A stretch of DNA of 64,000 nt from Sporocytophaga sp. (lineage in GTDB: Bacteria; Bacteroidota; Bacteroidia; Cytophagales; Cytophagaceae), in the NCBI RefSeq assembly GCF_017745095.1, contig NZ_JAGHZZ010000009.1:62001-126000 (forward strand), read 5' to 3'. Numbering within the stretch: position 1 is the stretch's first letter; each line of letters begins with the position of its first letter. The notes under the pieces are model-generated. The model made no database searches, was not told the origin of the DNA, and worked only from the letters and a program-made list of their open reading frames with translations. The position numbers and the translations under genes are program-made. Of this stretch, positions 23,193 to 33,761 are shown piece after piece.

Positions 23193-25529
23193 TCACCTTT
23201 CAATTACTTCAAACTTTACCCGCTTGCTTTCTCCGTCTCTGTCAGTAACAGTTAAGTAATGTTCTCCTGGCTCAGGATTCACCGCCAGTTGATGAAAATC
23301 TTTAGTAGATCCAACATAGGAACTATCGATATACCAAAACACTTCTTTCCCAGGATTTCTGTGAGCAACTTCAAAAACTGTCTTTCCTTTTCTCTCATCA
23401 ATTTCAATAGGAATAAATATTTTGCTTCCATGTGAAGGGTAAAGGATTTCAAATGAGCGATTGGTTACATAAGCCATACAGTCTTCTCTGTATGGAGGTA
23501 GTGTTTTATATGAGGCATTTTTATTTTTGAAATAATACTCCATAGCTGGAGGAAGTACAAACAAGGCCTTTGTGTGCATATTTCTGACAGACTCACATTC
23601 TCCGCTTACTCTATACTGCTCTGTCTCGTCCAGATGAATAAGCTTGTGATATGGACATAGTCCGGAGAGATGAGCTGCCTTTTGCGTCCATTGAATAATG
23701 CGTTCTTCACAATTTTCACCAGCTTTAAATCCACTTTTCAAACATACCTCTGTTTGAGTCATTTCATTAAATGGTTGCAAAAACCATTGCGGTGATTTAA
23801 GATGTTTAAAGATATCAAATAAAATGGGTGCAGCTGAGCCAATACCTGTAAGGTCAGGTCTACCTTCCCCGTCTGCATTTCCTGCCCAAACAGCAACCAC
23901 ATACTGAGGGGTGCAACCGATAGCCCAGGCATCTCTGTTACCATAGCTTGTGCCTGTTTTCCATGCTATTTTATATGCTGAACTGAAGTCTCTCCATGAA
24001 GCATCTTCTTCTGGCCTTGAGACTTCATTCATAGCTTCAAAGGTGAGCCAGATAGAGCCTGCATCTAAAACAGTACAATAATTTTGTTTTGCTTGTTCTG
24101 AAGTAAAAGATGGCTTTTCTGTTTTTAACCTGAATTTATGGATAAGATGATAATCATTTAAGGAAGATGCCATATTTCTATATATTCCTGCAAGATCCCA
24201 AAGGGTACCTTCTGCACCTCCCAATATTAGAGATAACCCATAGTGCGTATGAGGCTTGTTTAGAGTTGTTACACCAAGTTTCTTCAGATTATGATGAAAT
24301 TTTTCAACTCCATACTCCTGAAGGATTCGCACTGCCGGTACATTGAGAGACCTGGCTATTGACTGCTTGAATGCTACAGCTCCATCATAAGTGAGAAAAT
24401 AGTTTTTGGGAGCATAGCCTCCGATAAGCGTAGGAATATCAGCAACCAGTGACGTGTTCAATAATTTTCCTTCTGTCAAAAGCATACCAAACAACAGTGG
24501 CTTAAGGATACTTCCTGTACTTCTTCTTGCCTGAATAATATCTACACTGTAGCCGTGGTCATCGATTTTATCACTCAGTATATTGCCACCATAAGTGAGG
24601 ACTTTACCCGTTTTAACATCAAGTATAAGAGCTGCCGCATTATATACACCATTCGCGGATAACCTTTCCTGATGGCGGGCTAGTATCTTATTTACAGTTT
24701 TTTGAAGGTGAATATTTATAGTGCTGATTATACGTTTACCTTTCATTCCTTTTTTCTCTGAATAGGCCAGCAAATGAGGAGCAACAATTGGTAATGCATA
24801 GGGCCTGCCTGGCAAAGGTTCTTTTAATGCCAAGTTATACGATATGTTATCGAGATAGCCATTTTCATACAGACTTTTGAGAAGTCTGTTTCTTTTCTTT
24901 AAAAAAATTACTTCATTTTTCCCGGGAAAGATGAGAGCCGGGCTGTTAGGCAATACCGCAAGAGCTGCTGCTTCGGCCCAGGACAGTTGGCTGGAGGGGG
25001 CATTGAAATACCTCCATGATGCAGCTTCAAGGCCTACAACATTACCACCGAAAGGAGCATTTGAAGCATATAATGTCAATATCTCTTTTTTTGATAAAGT
25101 AAGTTCAAGTCTTAGAGCCTGTGTGATTTCTATAAGCTTTTCAAGGAATGACCTTTTCTTGTTCTTTCGGCTCAGTCTTATTACCTGCATAGTCAGAGTA
25201 CTACCTCCTCTTACTATTCTTCCGCTTTTTATATTTTGCCATGCAGAATTGCCAATAGATAAAAAATCTATGCCAATATGATTATAAAAGTTTTTGTCTT
25301 CAAAGGTTAAGATGGAAGTAACAAATTTATTCGGAACAGAATCACTGACAGGAAACCTCCATTGTCCATCTGAAGCAATTTTTGCAGCGAGTAGCTCACC
25401 TTTTTTATCTTCAAGAATGGTGCTGGTAGGATCTTTAAATAGGTTTGAAGGAAGGGAAAACCAGAACAGCAATAATAAAAAAAGGAGAAGCGTAAGTATA
25501 CCTAGATATATTTTGCTTCTCCTTTTCAT
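23193..25529 (-). CDS. pbpC: Penicillin-binding protein 1C (glycosyltransferase/transpeptidase)
   Basis: This is a bifunctional class A PBP of the PbpC group. It has one N-terminal membrane helix (about 6-25), a GT51 glycosyltransferase domain with EDKNFYNHIG near 73 and GGSTLTMQ, and a transpeptidase domain with the catalytic-Ser motif GSILKP and the KTGT motif (WKTGTSYGNRDAWAIG). A C-terminal PBP1C-specific beta domain (about 680-778) ends it. The 778-residue length fits the family. It follows the alpha-2-macroglobulin gene by 14 bp on the same strand, the same pairing as yfhM-pbpC in enterobacteria, suggesting an envelope-protection partnership. Confidence 0.95.
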   Translation of the reverse strand: MKRRSKIYLGILTLLLFLLLLFWFSLPSNLFKDPTSTILEDKKGELLAAKIASDGQWRFPVSDSVPNKFVTSILTFEDKNFYNHIGIDFLSIGNSAWQNIKSGRIVRGGSTLTMQVIRLSRKNKKRSFLEKLIEITQALRLELTLSKKEILTLYASNAPFGGNVVGLEAASWRYFNAPSSQLSWAEAAALAVLPNSPALIFPGKNEVIFLKKRNRLLKSLYENGYLDNISYNLALKEPLPGRPYALPIVAPHLLAYSEKKGMKGKRIISTINIHLQKTVNKILARHQERLSANGVYNAAALILDVKTGKVLTYGGNILSDKIDDHGYSVDIIQARRSTGSILKPLLFGMLLTEGKLLNTSLVADIPTLIGGYAPKNYFLTYDGAVAFKQSIARSLNVPAVRILQEYGVEKFHHNLKKLGVTTLNKPHTHYGLSLILGGAEGTLWDLAGIYRNMASSLNDYHLIHKFRLKTEKPSFTSEQAKQNYCTVLDAGSIWLTFEAMNEVSRPEEDASWRDFSSAYKIAWKTGTSYGNRDAWAIGCTPQYVVAVWAGNADGEGRPDLTGIGSAAPILFDIFKHLKSPQWFLQPFNEMTQTEVCLKSGFKAGENCEERIIQWTQKAAHLSGLCPYHKLIHLDETEQYRVSGECESVRNMHTKALFVLPPAMEYYFKNKNASYKTLPPYREDCMAYVTNRSFEILYPSHGSKIFIPIEIDERKGKTVFEVAHRNPGKEVFWYIDSSYVGSTKDFHQLAVNPEPGEHYLTVTDRDGESKRVKFEVIER

Positions 25530-25543
25530 ATGGTTAAGAATAA

Positions 25544-28500
25544 TTATTTAAGAGAAATATTCTCTCCTGCTTTAAATACTTCTACCCATTTCCCTGGCAC
25601 AGTTGCATTGATAGAGCCATCATACATAGCTTCTGCATAAGTCGCCGGAAGGTAGAATCTTCCAAGATATGCGGCATTCAGCATTACACGGAATGTTTTT
25701 TTCTCATTTGCCTTTATGTCAAAGAAAGTATACACTCTGTCATCCCTGATATCTCTATAGGTTGGAGCATCTGCCAATGGAAGTCCGTTAGAGGTTGTTT
25801 CCTCAGCTTCATCTTCATTTTCTGATTCTTCATCTCCATAGTAATAAGTATACCTTCTTCTCTTTTCTTCTTTAGTCTTTTCAGTAAAGTTATCCAAACG
25901 AGAATTATTAATTTCCCATCCTGAAGCAAAGATTTGCTTTAATGCCATTTGCTGGTAATCACCTCTTAGACCAGGATTTGAAATAGACACTTCTGCAATG
26001 AAGTCCGTTCCCTGCTCAAGTTTTTCAACATCTATTTCAGCCCCATCTTTTGACAAATAACGTACTGAAATTCCCAGATTGTTTTCAGCAGCTTCCTCCA
26101 TTCCTGGCTTTGGTGTGCCTGTCAATAATACTCTGGCATATGTAACTCCATTACTGTTGTTTTTAACCTGAAGATTGAATGGATTTACATTTGGTTTGAG
26201 GTCAACTTCAGAAATTTTCATATCTGACATTGCCGTTATAGGTTTACTATTGTTGATAGAATAAGCAAAACTTACTTTAGTGCCTGGAGCAGAAACGTTT
26301 GCAAATTTTGTAATCGCCATGAGACAATAAGCAGTTTCCTGTGTACTGAGCCACTTATCTGAAGACAGAGCCGCTGAAATTTCTTTTGCAAGTGGCGCAG
26401 CTTGTGCTTTCATATTCATGATGCTTAATACTTCCAGAATCATGGCCTTATCTCTTAACGTTGATCCGTAAGTATTGTCCATTTCTCTGTAATCTTTTAC
26501 TGTGAGAGATGCTGTACTTACCAAGTTTTTAGCAACCTCTGTTTGCCCTGCAAGGTGGTATGCGGCAGCAAGTCTCCATTTAGCGGGAGAGGAGAGACTT
26601 CTTGATTCTCTCAGTCTGTTCATCGCACCTATTTCAGGATCGCCTGCAAGTGCGAGTGTATATAATCTGTACGCCTGAGTCAGGTCATCGTTATATTCTC
26701 CATAGTTCCAGTTACGAGCTTCTTTCTTTTGGCTCTTCTTCCAATTATTGAGGAAACCTTGAGGAAGCGCGTATCCTTTCTTCTCTGCTTCTACCATAAA
26801 ATGACCTGCATAGTTGGTGGCCCATGGATCGTAATAATTGTGTCCTGGCCAATAAGTCATACCTCCATCGGGTAGTTGAAACAATTTAAGACGTTGGATT
26901 CCTGCTTTAACATTCTTCTCAACCATTCTTTTCAAGTCCTCTGTTGGCTGCATCAATTCAAGGACATATAGTTGTGGAAATACAGAAGAAGTTGTTTGCT
27001 CCACGCATCCATATGGATAGTGAACCAAATATCTTAAACGTTTTCCCAAATTTATCGGAGGTATCACTGAAACTTCAAGTGTTGCCTTGTTTGTTCCTGC
27101 CAATCCAAATGGAGTAAAATCAGCATTCCAAGATGCATTTGAAGAAAGGACATTTTCATACACTTTGGTAATTTCAGTATTACCATTTCTAATGTCTATG
27201 TCAACATTATATTCAGCTCTTTCTTTTCCACTTGTAGCAGTTACAGAAACAGACCCTTTGCCTGCTGCTGGTTTGGCTTTTAGGAAGAAGTTTACAACTT
27301 CATCTCCAGGCTGATTGAATGTTATGCTTTTTGAGCTTTCAGCAACTGGCTCAAACATATTATTTGCTTTGATCGTGACATTAACATTCTTCACGTTTTT
27401 AGTCATAGCAAAAATATTCACAGGCAATGCTACAGATTCTTCAGGACCTAGCACTCTTGGAAGGGTCGCCAATACCATTAATGGCTTTCTTACCGGAACA
27501 GCTTTCTCAGCTTTGCCATAAGCCCCGTCAGGATTTCCTGCAACGACCATTGCTTTCACAGAACCTACGTATTGTGGCATTTTTAATGTGTGCGTAACCG
27601 AGCTTCCAGCTGCAAGACTAAATGGTCCTATAAACTTGACAACAGGTTTAAATCTGTTGGTTTTATTTCCTTCACTTCCTTTAAGTTCCCCGTCACCACC
27701 AATGCTTAATATCTTATCTATTCGTTCTCCATATGCACCGATGACATAGTCATACATATCCCATGTATTTACTCCAAGTGCTTCTTTAGCATAGAAATGG
27801 TCATGGGGATCGGGAGCTTTAAAATGAGTAAGGTCAAGCAAGCCTTCATCAACAACAGCAAGTGTATATATCATAGGTTTGCCGTTTTGTTCTTTTATAG
27901 AGACGGTAAAGTCTTCTTCCGGTCGCAGCTCTTCTCTCATTGTAATGACCGGAGCCAGTATGGTTTGTGGATTTTCAACAGTTATAGGAATTATTCCATA
28001 TAATCGAATCGGAAGATCATTAAGCGTTTGTGCGTGTGGCTGAATCAATGTAACGTTAACAAAGATGTTTGGAGTCATCTCTTCAGTAACTTTGAATTCA
28101 AAATTATTATTCCCTTTCTTAGTCTCCATCCATTGGGTCTGCAGTACTTTAGCTCCCGATTCAATGCTAATCAAGGCTCTACCCTCACTGCTTCCCGGAA
28201 TTGAAAGACGAGCAGTTTCTCCTACGTTATATTTTGGCTTATCCGAAGAGAAAGAAAGTAATGCTGCACCTCCCTGATTTCTTTCTCTTGAGTTGCCAGC
28301 CCATCCTGGCCAGTCTATAAATACTATCTTCCCGGTGCTATGACCACTTTTAGTATCTTTAGCACGAATATAAAAACGACCCCACTCAGGATAATTGACT
28401 CTGAATTGCCATTTTGCCTTTCCATTGATAGTGACTACATTTTCTCTTACAAGAGCTTGTTTGTAATTATTGTCCAGATATGCTGAAAGGTTCTCTTCTC

Positions 28501-31252
28501 CTTTTTCCCACCAGTATCTCCATTCTATTTTGTAAAGCTCCATCTGGATGTTTCTTCCGGATACAAGATTCCCATTAGCATCAAGAGTTACTATGTCAAT
28601 TGTATGAGAAGTATCGGTGAGGAGCATGTTTCTGGCTTTGTCGCCTTCTGGCACTCTAATACCTGTAAAGGATGTAAATGGATAATATGGCATAGAAAAT
28701 CTGTCAATGCTTGAAGCACCACCTTCTTCCATTACTCTTACTTTAAAGTTGGCTGTCATCACGCCAGGTGCATTATCACCAGCTTCAAGATGTGCATTCA
28801 CCATTGCATTACCATTCTGATCTATTCTGCCTTTGAAAATTTCAATTGGTTCGCCTTCATATTTTTTCCCTGGATCATCAAAGATGAAATCAGAATATTT
28901 GTTAAACTTAGTTTCGCCTTTTGCTAGTTGAACTGTCACGTCAGTCTCTAGATTCTTTGCAACCGCTCCATGCAGCCATTTTACATTTAAATCACCTTTC
29001 ATTGATGATTCGCCTGCTGTGATTTTATCTGTGCCAAAATCAAGATTTATTTTAAGTCTGTTTGGCATTACGGTTTCTATCTTCAACGGATAGCTGAAAG
29101 TAGCTCCACCAACTTTAACAGTTGCAGTCCAGTTACCAGTAGGATCTTCTGGGGAAGTTGTAGTGCTGAAGTTGTAGAATCCCTCTACTGAATTAGAAGA
29201 TACGAGCTTCTTTACTACCTGACCTGAAGGGTTGGCTAGTTCAAAGTTTACAGGTAGATTTTTAGGAAGATTATGAAGTTTATCTTCAAGTATAAAAGTT
29301 AAAAACAGAGAATCTCCTGGTCTCCAAACTCCTCTTTCTCCATATAAAAATCCTTTTATTCCTTTTTGTACTTTAGCTCCTGAGATATCAAAATTGCTGA
29401 CAGCTAAAGCGGATTGATCATCCATTTTTAGATAACCAATTTGTTCTTCTTTCTTAACCTTAACTAAAAAAGGTTTCTTCTTTAAGTCAATGGTAAGCAC
29501 CCCTTCACCATTAGTTTTATCCTGCAATAATAGTTGCTGTTGGTAGTCATAGACTTCTATACTTGCGCCGTCAACGGGTTTGGTTGTTTTAAGATCTGTA
29601 ACTACAAATACAAGATTTCCTGAAGAACCAGCCTTAGCGATTATACCAAGATCTGAAGCGAAAATGTTCCTTGAAACAGATCTGTATTCACCGTAATAAG
29701 AATTATTGCAAGGATTCTCTCTCTCGGAATAGTCGTAATCCTCATTATAATATTCTTCCGAATAGTCCCAATAGCTGGATTCGTTTTCCTCAATAATATC
29801 ATCTTCATTGTCTTCCAGAGTAGTTTGGCCTGTAGCCTCAGATACGGCCTCTTCAGAAGCATCACAACTATAGAAAATATCTTTTTTGTCAAAGCCAATT
29901 TTAATCTGGTAAATAGCTCCTGGCTCCGTTTTGATTAAAGTTGAAATATCAAGAGCATATCTTTTCCATTTACCATAATCATTAGGGTTAGTATTATTTA
30001 ATGAGATATTCTTTTTCAGAATTACTTTTCCTACTCTTTTAATCTCACTGTTGCCATCGTATTTGTTTACCTGGAAAAACTGAGTAACATTGTTTTCAAA
30101 GATCTTGATGACTTTTACATTAACAGATTTCAGGCTTACTGCTTCAAATGGGAATATAAGACCATCTGTGCTTGGAAGAATAACACCTTTGCCGGTTAGT
30201 TTAACAGAAGGTTTTATTTCTTCAAAGTTAATATCCAGATTTTGTGTTTTTCCTAAACCTTTACCTTTAATGTTCTTAACTCCTTCATTTACTGTAATAG
30301 TCTTATTGCCAATTTGTCTTACAGGTGGGTAAAGCTTTAATATATTTTCGTCTTTTACTATGTTGAAATCAGGAACATCAGTAATCTGGATAAGGCCTTG
30401 AAGATCCTGATTAGGATCAAGTGGGTCGGAAAATTGAATTTCTGCATATTGGTCTTCACCCTGCACTGCTCTGGCAGATACAATGGAGAATTCTCCGATA
30501 GCTGGAACTTCAATAGTTTCATTTCCTTTTGTCTCAGATTGAATAGGAGTGCCATCCCATGTTAAGATAACAGTTCCTGCTGCCTCTTTTCTTTGAATCT
30601 TTTCAACCTGAAATCTATGAGTCTTTCTATCGTTTTCATGAATCCAGGTAATTGAGAGGGCTTTACCATCCTGACTCGCAGTTAAAACTTTTTCAAGGGT
30701 TGCATTGTCTACAACATCAGCGGTACTTAGTATTCCAAGCAATTTCTGAGAAGCAAAGTTCGTCACATCATAAGTCCTTAATCCTTCTACATATACTTCA
30801 AAGGTCTGAGGTATGGTCTGAAACGCAAAGTCAAATGTCTGAAGGTCTTCAGGCATCTGCATAACTTCTCCTATTTCAAACTTGGCATCAAACGATTGAC
30901 CTGGATTAAGCGGCTCTTCCGGAACAAATTCAATAGTACTCTTATCTATCCATTTTGTAGTACCTTTGATTGACGGTGAGAAACTGAATAATTCTGTCTG
31001 AAGAGGCGTGTTAATCTCTTCTGGCTTTACAATTTCAGAAATAAAAGAAATTCGTATAGGCGATTCCCTGGATATAATTCCGCCGGTGAAAGAACTGACA
31101 TAGGCTTTAAACGCCGGGTTGAATTTGTATTCACCTTTAGCTTTGTTTTTTGAAGCGTACCAGAAGACGCCTCCACCTATTGCTGCAATTGCTAATATTG
31201 AGGACAAGATAACTTTTATCTTACTGCCTGAAAGTAATGTTTTTAAAGACAT
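25544..31252 (-). CDS. Bacterial alpha-2-macroglobulin with thioester motif (YfhM-like)
   Basis: This is a 1902-residue periplasmic protein of the A2M family, thought to trap foreign proteases that breach the outer membrane and so protect the peptidoglycan. An N-terminal hydrophobic helix (about 14-30) anchors or exports it. There is no lipobox Cys, unlike E. coli YfhM. Repeated MG domains fill the first two thirds. The thioester motif is intact: CVEQ with Cys1416 and Gln1419, followed by the helical TED domain. Cys463 and Cys515 flank a very acidic, Tyr-rich insert, and a second acidic segment lies near residue 1800. It is co-transcribed with pbpC. Confidence 0.95.
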   Translation of the reverse strand: MSLKTLLSGSKIKVILSSILAIAAIGGGVFWYASKNKAKGEYKFNPAFKAYVSSFTGGIISRESPIRISFISEIVKPEEINTPLQTELFSFSPSIKGTTKWIDKSTIEFVPEEPLNPGQSFDAKFEIGEVMQMPEDLQTFDFAFQTIPQTFEVYVEGLRTYDVTNFASQKLLGILSTADVVDNATLEKVLTASQDGKALSITWIHENDRKTHRFQVEKIQRKEAAGTVILTWDGTPIQSETKGNETIEVPAIGEFSIVSARAVQGEDQYAEIQFSDPLDPNQDLQGLIQITDVPDFNIVKDENILKLYPPVRQIGNKTITVNEGVKNIKGKGLGKTQNLDINFEEIKPSVKLTGKGVILPSTDGLIFPFEAVSLKSVNVKVIKIFENNVTQFFQVNKYDGNSEIKRVGKVILKKNISLNNTNPNDYGKWKRYALDISTLIKTEPGAIYQIKIGFDKKDIFYSCDASEEAVSEATGQTTLEDNEDDIIEENESSYWDYSEEYYNEDYDYSERENPCNNSYYGEYRSVSRNIFASDLGIIAKAGSSGNLVFVVTDLKTTKPVDGASIEVYDYQQQLLLQDKTNGEGVLTIDLKKKPFLVKVKKEEQIGYLKMDDQSALAVSNFDISGAKVQKGIKGFLYGERGVWRPGDSLFLTFILEDKLHNLPKNLPVNFELANPSGQVVKKLVSSNSVEGFYNFSTTTSPEDPTGNWTATVKVGGATFSYPLKIETVMPNRLKINLDFGTDKITAGESSMKGDLNVKWLHGAVAKNLETDVTVQLAKGETKFNKYSDFIFDDPGKKYEGEPIEIFKGRIDQNGNAMVNAHLEAGDNAPGVMTANFKVRVMEEGGASSIDRFSMPYYPFTSFTGIRVPEGDKARNMLLTDTSHTIDIVTLDANGNLVSGRNIQMELYKIEWRYWWEKGEENLSAYLDNNYKQALVRENVVTINGKAKWQFRVNYPEWGRFYIRAKDTKSGHSTGKIVFIDWPGWAGNSRERNQGGAALLSFSSDKPKYNVGETARLSIPGSSEGRALISIESGAKVLQTQWMETKKGNNNFEFKVTEEMTPNIFVNVTLIQPHAQTLNDLPIRLYGIIPITVENPQTILAPVITMREELRPEEDFTVSIKEQNGKPMIYTLAVVDEGLLDLTHFKAPDPHDHFYAKEALGVNTWDMYDYVIGAYGERIDKILSIGGDGELKGSEGNKTNRFKPVVKFIGPFSLAAGSSVTHTLKMPQYVGSVKAMVVAGNPDGAYGKAEKAVPVRKPLMVLATLPRVLGPEESVALPVNIFAMTKNVKNVNVTIKANNMFEPVAESSKSITFNQPGDEVVNFFLKAKPAAGKGSVSVTATSGKERAEYNVDIDIRNGNTEITKVYENVLSSNASWNADFTPFGLAGTNKATLEVSVIPPINLGKRLRYLVHYPYGCVEQTTSSVFPQLYVLELMQPTEDLKRMVEKNVKAGIQRLKLFQLPDGGMTYWPGHNYYDPWATNYAGHFMVEAEKKGYALPQGFLNNWKKSQKKEARNWNYGEYNDDLTQAYRLYTLALAGDPEIGAMNRLRESRSLSSPAKWRLAAAYHLAGQTEVAKNLVSTASLTVKDYREMDNTYGSTLRDKAMILEVLSIMNMKAQAAPLAKEISAALSSDKWLSTQETAYCLMAITKFANVSAPGTKVSFAYSINNSKPITAMSDMKISEVDLKPNVNPFNLQVKNNSNGVTYARVLLTGTPKPGMEEAAENNLGISVRYLSKDGAEIDVEKLEQGTDFIAEVSISNPGLRGDYQQMALKQIFASGWEINNSRLDNFTEKTKEEKRRRYTYYYGDEESENEDEAEETTSNGLPLADAPTYRDIRDDRVYTFFDIKANEKKTFRVMLNAAYLGRFYLPATYAEAMYDGSINATVPGKWVEVFKAGENISLK

Positions 31253-31367
31253 AAAAAAGTTAATAATAGCTTTCTAAAAGTTTTATTATTGGTGTTGGTT
31301 TTAATTTTATATAGGTTAAAGTCATACGTAAGTTAACGGAAAAGCTTCTTTAAAAGTGGAAATCAGA

Positions 31368-31408
31368 TAAAAAAAATTGCCGCCCTTTTATATGAAAAGG
31401 CGGCAATT
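31368..31408 (-). terminator. Terminator of the M1 peptidase/beta-barrel unit
   Basis: AATTGCCGCC (31375-31384) pairs with GGCGGCAATT (31399-31408), with a TTTT/AAAA inner extension and one bulged C. The preceding A-run (31369-31376) gives the U-tract on the minus strand. It lies 23 bp after the stop at 31431. Confidence 0.88.
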
Positions 31409-31430
31409 ATAAATTTTTTATATAAGAAAA

Positions 31431-32084
31431 TTATTTACCGAAGCTGAATCTTCCACCGATACCACCTTGGCCAGTCGCATATGGATAGCGTAAGAAAGCA
31501 ATAAATACGTTAGCATCAGCAAAGAAAGTAATAGGAGCTTGTTTTAAAGCATACTCTACTCCTCCAACTACGTCCGGACCAATATCAATTGTGTGCACTC
31601 TGTCTTCTGCATAGTAATAGTTTCCAAAGTTGTCATAATACTGACGTACTGGTACAACGAAAGTATTGTATCTCAACTGTCCTCCGAATCCTATGTGCCA
31701 AGTAAATCCATCGATATCTCCGATAGGAAATCTCCATAGGTAATGTACCTGAAGAGCCATACCAAAATAATTATAACCGTAACGGCCAGCATAATATCCA
31801 TTTCCTCTATAATCATAATCGTATTTTCTGTCATAATATCTGTCTGCATAGTGTTCACCACCCCAAACAGGAAAACCGAATACAAACTCCAAGGCTTTTT
31901 TATCCATGTACTTTTTTAAAGTAACACCGGTAGGATCTCCAAGCTTAAGACCTAGTGTCAGATCATTTCTTGAAAATGCCTGATTCCCTTTTGAAGAACT
32001 TTTCTTCTTCTGTGAATATCCTGAAAATGAAATGCCAAGCATCAGGATAAATACAACTAATGTTCTGGTAATTGTCCTATTCAT
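31431..32084 (-). CDS. Small outer-membrane beta-barrel protein, function unknown
   Basis: This 217-residue protein has a signal peptide ending near SGYSQ (residue 24), a short Lys/Ser-rich linker (KKKSSSKGNQ), and then alternating amphipathic strands typical of an 8-strand barrel (LTLGLKLGDPTGVTLKKY, FGMALQVHYLW, WHIGFGGQLRYN). It ends GGRFSFGK, with an aromatic residue near the C-terminus. A loop at about 82-105 is very rich in Tyr, Asp, Arg and Gly. The start lies 4 bp after the stop of the M1 peptidase gene, so translation is coupled. No specific transport or enzyme function can be read. Confidence 0.8.
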   Translation of the reverse strand: MNRTITRTLVVFILMLGISFSGYSQKKKSSSKGNQAFSRNDLTLGLKLGDPTGVTLKKYMDKKALEFVFGFPVWGGEHYADRYYDRKYDYDYRGNGYYAGRYGYNYFGMALQVHYLWRFPIGDIDGFTWHIGFGGQLRYNTFVVPVRQYYDNFGNYYYAEDRVHTIDIGPDVVGGVEYALKQAPITFFADANVFIAFLRYPYATGQGGIGGRFSFGK

Positions 32085-32088
32085 ATAT

Positions 32089-33720
32089 TTAGTTTAATTT
32101 TTCGCCGCTAATATAATATAAGTCTGTCGGGATTTTAAAATCCTTGAGGTCGTTTTCTTCTAATTCAACCTTTTTAAATACTTGATCTGCTATGAGTGTT
32201 ATCGTTTTTCCGCTTTGCAATTTTAATTTTATAGGAATTGAAAAGCCATTCTCAGATGCTCTCATACGGTAAACCAGGTAGAATTTGTTTTTCTTTCTTT
32301 TTAGCTTGTACTCAAATGCCGGAATGTCAGTGTGTAGCAAGTACTGGTTAAAGAACGGCCTCAAGTTAATCATTCCTTTTTGAGAAATAAAATTTATCAA
32401 TTCGTCAGAACATATCTGCTTTTGAGAATATTGCTGCTGAATATCTTTTAGTATCGAAAACCACAAACTGTCATTGTCTAGCACAGAGCGAAGGGTATGT
32501 AGCATCCATGAGCCTTTGTAGTACATGTCAGAATCTTTCCAATAGTGGTAATTGACATTTGAAGGTCCCTTTACCGGCTCGCTGTTTTTAATATAATTTC
32601 GTTGTCGTAACAGGTAATTTACAGATGTATTAAAGTCAAAAATACATTCGACAAATAATGCTTCGGCATAAGTCGTAAATGATTCCTGAATCCAGAGATC
32701 TCCGTGATCGCATGCACTGACATTGTTCCCCCACCACTCATGCGCACTTTCGTGGATAACAATGTAGTCGTATCCAAGCATATTTTTTCTGAACTTATTT
32801 CCATATGCAATAGCGCTTTGGTGCTCCATTCCGAGATAGGGTGTTTCAACTATTGCGTAGCCATCTTTGGGAAATGGGTATTTTCCAAAATATTCCTCGA
32901 AGCATTTTAGCATTGGTTTTACCTGTTGAAAATATTCCATTGCTTTATCTTCATTTTGTAGGAGCACATAATATCTGAGATCTAAAATGGTACCGTCAGG
33001 TCGAATATATTCATCTTTGATTTCTGTATAATTACCAATGTTTAGGGTTACATTGTAATTATTAATGGGATAATGTACTTTCCATCTATAGGTATGAAAA
33101 TCTTTGTCGCAGACTTCCTGCTCCAGATTTCCATTGCTTATACACTTCAACCCTTTGGGGACAGAAAAAATTGTCTGTACACTGTCTGGTTCATCTGAAG
33201 GATGATCTTTACAGGGCCACCAGAGGCTTGCTCCGTCTCCTTCACAAGCAACACCTATCCATGGTTTACCAATGGCATCTTTTGCCCATACAAAGCCACC
33301 ATCCCAAGGCGGATTTTTGGCTTCAATAGGATTGCCAGAGTAAAAAAATGATATGGAGTCTGATGAAGTTTGAGCTAGTACTTTTTTAAAGTTAATAAAT
33401 ACTGCATTACTGTCTCTTTCATAGTTAAGAGTTTCATTATGAAATAGGATGCTGTCTATCTTAAGTCTTGAAGAAAGGTCTATTTGTATTCTGGTCGTGG
33501 GTTCGATTATTTTGAAGTAAATTGAATTGCAGCCATTGATGTATTTTTTATCAGGATCAATCTTAAGTTTTAAGTTGTAAAAGTGAACGTCATAGCATGT
33601 TCTGAGTGGAGAAAGGCTCCCTCGCAATGTATCGTGTCTTGTAAAGGATTTGGTCTGGGCCTGACCACAATGATAAATAAACAGAAATGAAAGAATGATA
33701 GAAAAAAATCTTAAATGCAT
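32089..33720 (-). CDS. M1-family zinc metallopeptidase (aminopeptidase N-like), exported
   Basis: This 543-residue exported peptidase has a signal peptide ending near CGQAQ (residue 22), an N-terminal beta domain (about 25-235) and a thermolysin-like catalytic domain. The zinc site is complete: HESAH at 323-327 and Glu346 eighteen residues further (HExxH-x18-E). The exopeptidase motif GxMEN is replaced by GMEHQ. At 543 residues it lacks the long C-terminal helical domain of full-size aminopeptidase N, as is usual for the short bacterial group. It precedes the beta-barrel gene by 4 bp and follows the GH15 gene by 41 bp. Confidence 0.92.
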   Translation of the reverse strand: MHLRFFSIILSFLFIYHCGQAQTKSFTRHDTLRGSLSPLRTCYDVHFYNLKLKIDPDKKYINGCNSIYFKIIEPTTRIQIDLSSRLKIDSILFHNETLNYERDSNAVFINFKKVLAQTSSDSISFFYSGNPIEAKNPPWDGGFVWAKDAIGKPWIGVACEGDGASLWWPCKDHPSDEPDSVQTIFSVPKGLKCISNGNLEQEVCDKDFHTYRWKVHYPINNYNVTLNIGNYTEIKDEYIRPDGTILDLRYYVLLQNEDKAMEYFQQVKPMLKCFEEYFGKYPFPKDGYAIVETPYLGMEHQSAIAYGNKFRKNMLGYDYIVIHESAHEWWGNNVSACDHGDLWIQESFTTYAEALFVECIFDFNTSVNYLLRQRNYIKNSEPVKGPSNVNYHYWKDSDMYYKGSWMLHTLRSVLDNDSLWFSILKDIQQQYSQKQICSDELINFISQKGMINLRPFFNQYLLHTDIPAFEYKLKRKKNKFYLVYRMRASENGFSIPIKLKLQSGKTITLIADQVFKKVELEENDLKDFKIPTDLYYISGEKLN

Positions 33721-33761
33721 TTTTCCAGAAGCGTTATGCTGTAAAGTTGGAGATTATTTTA

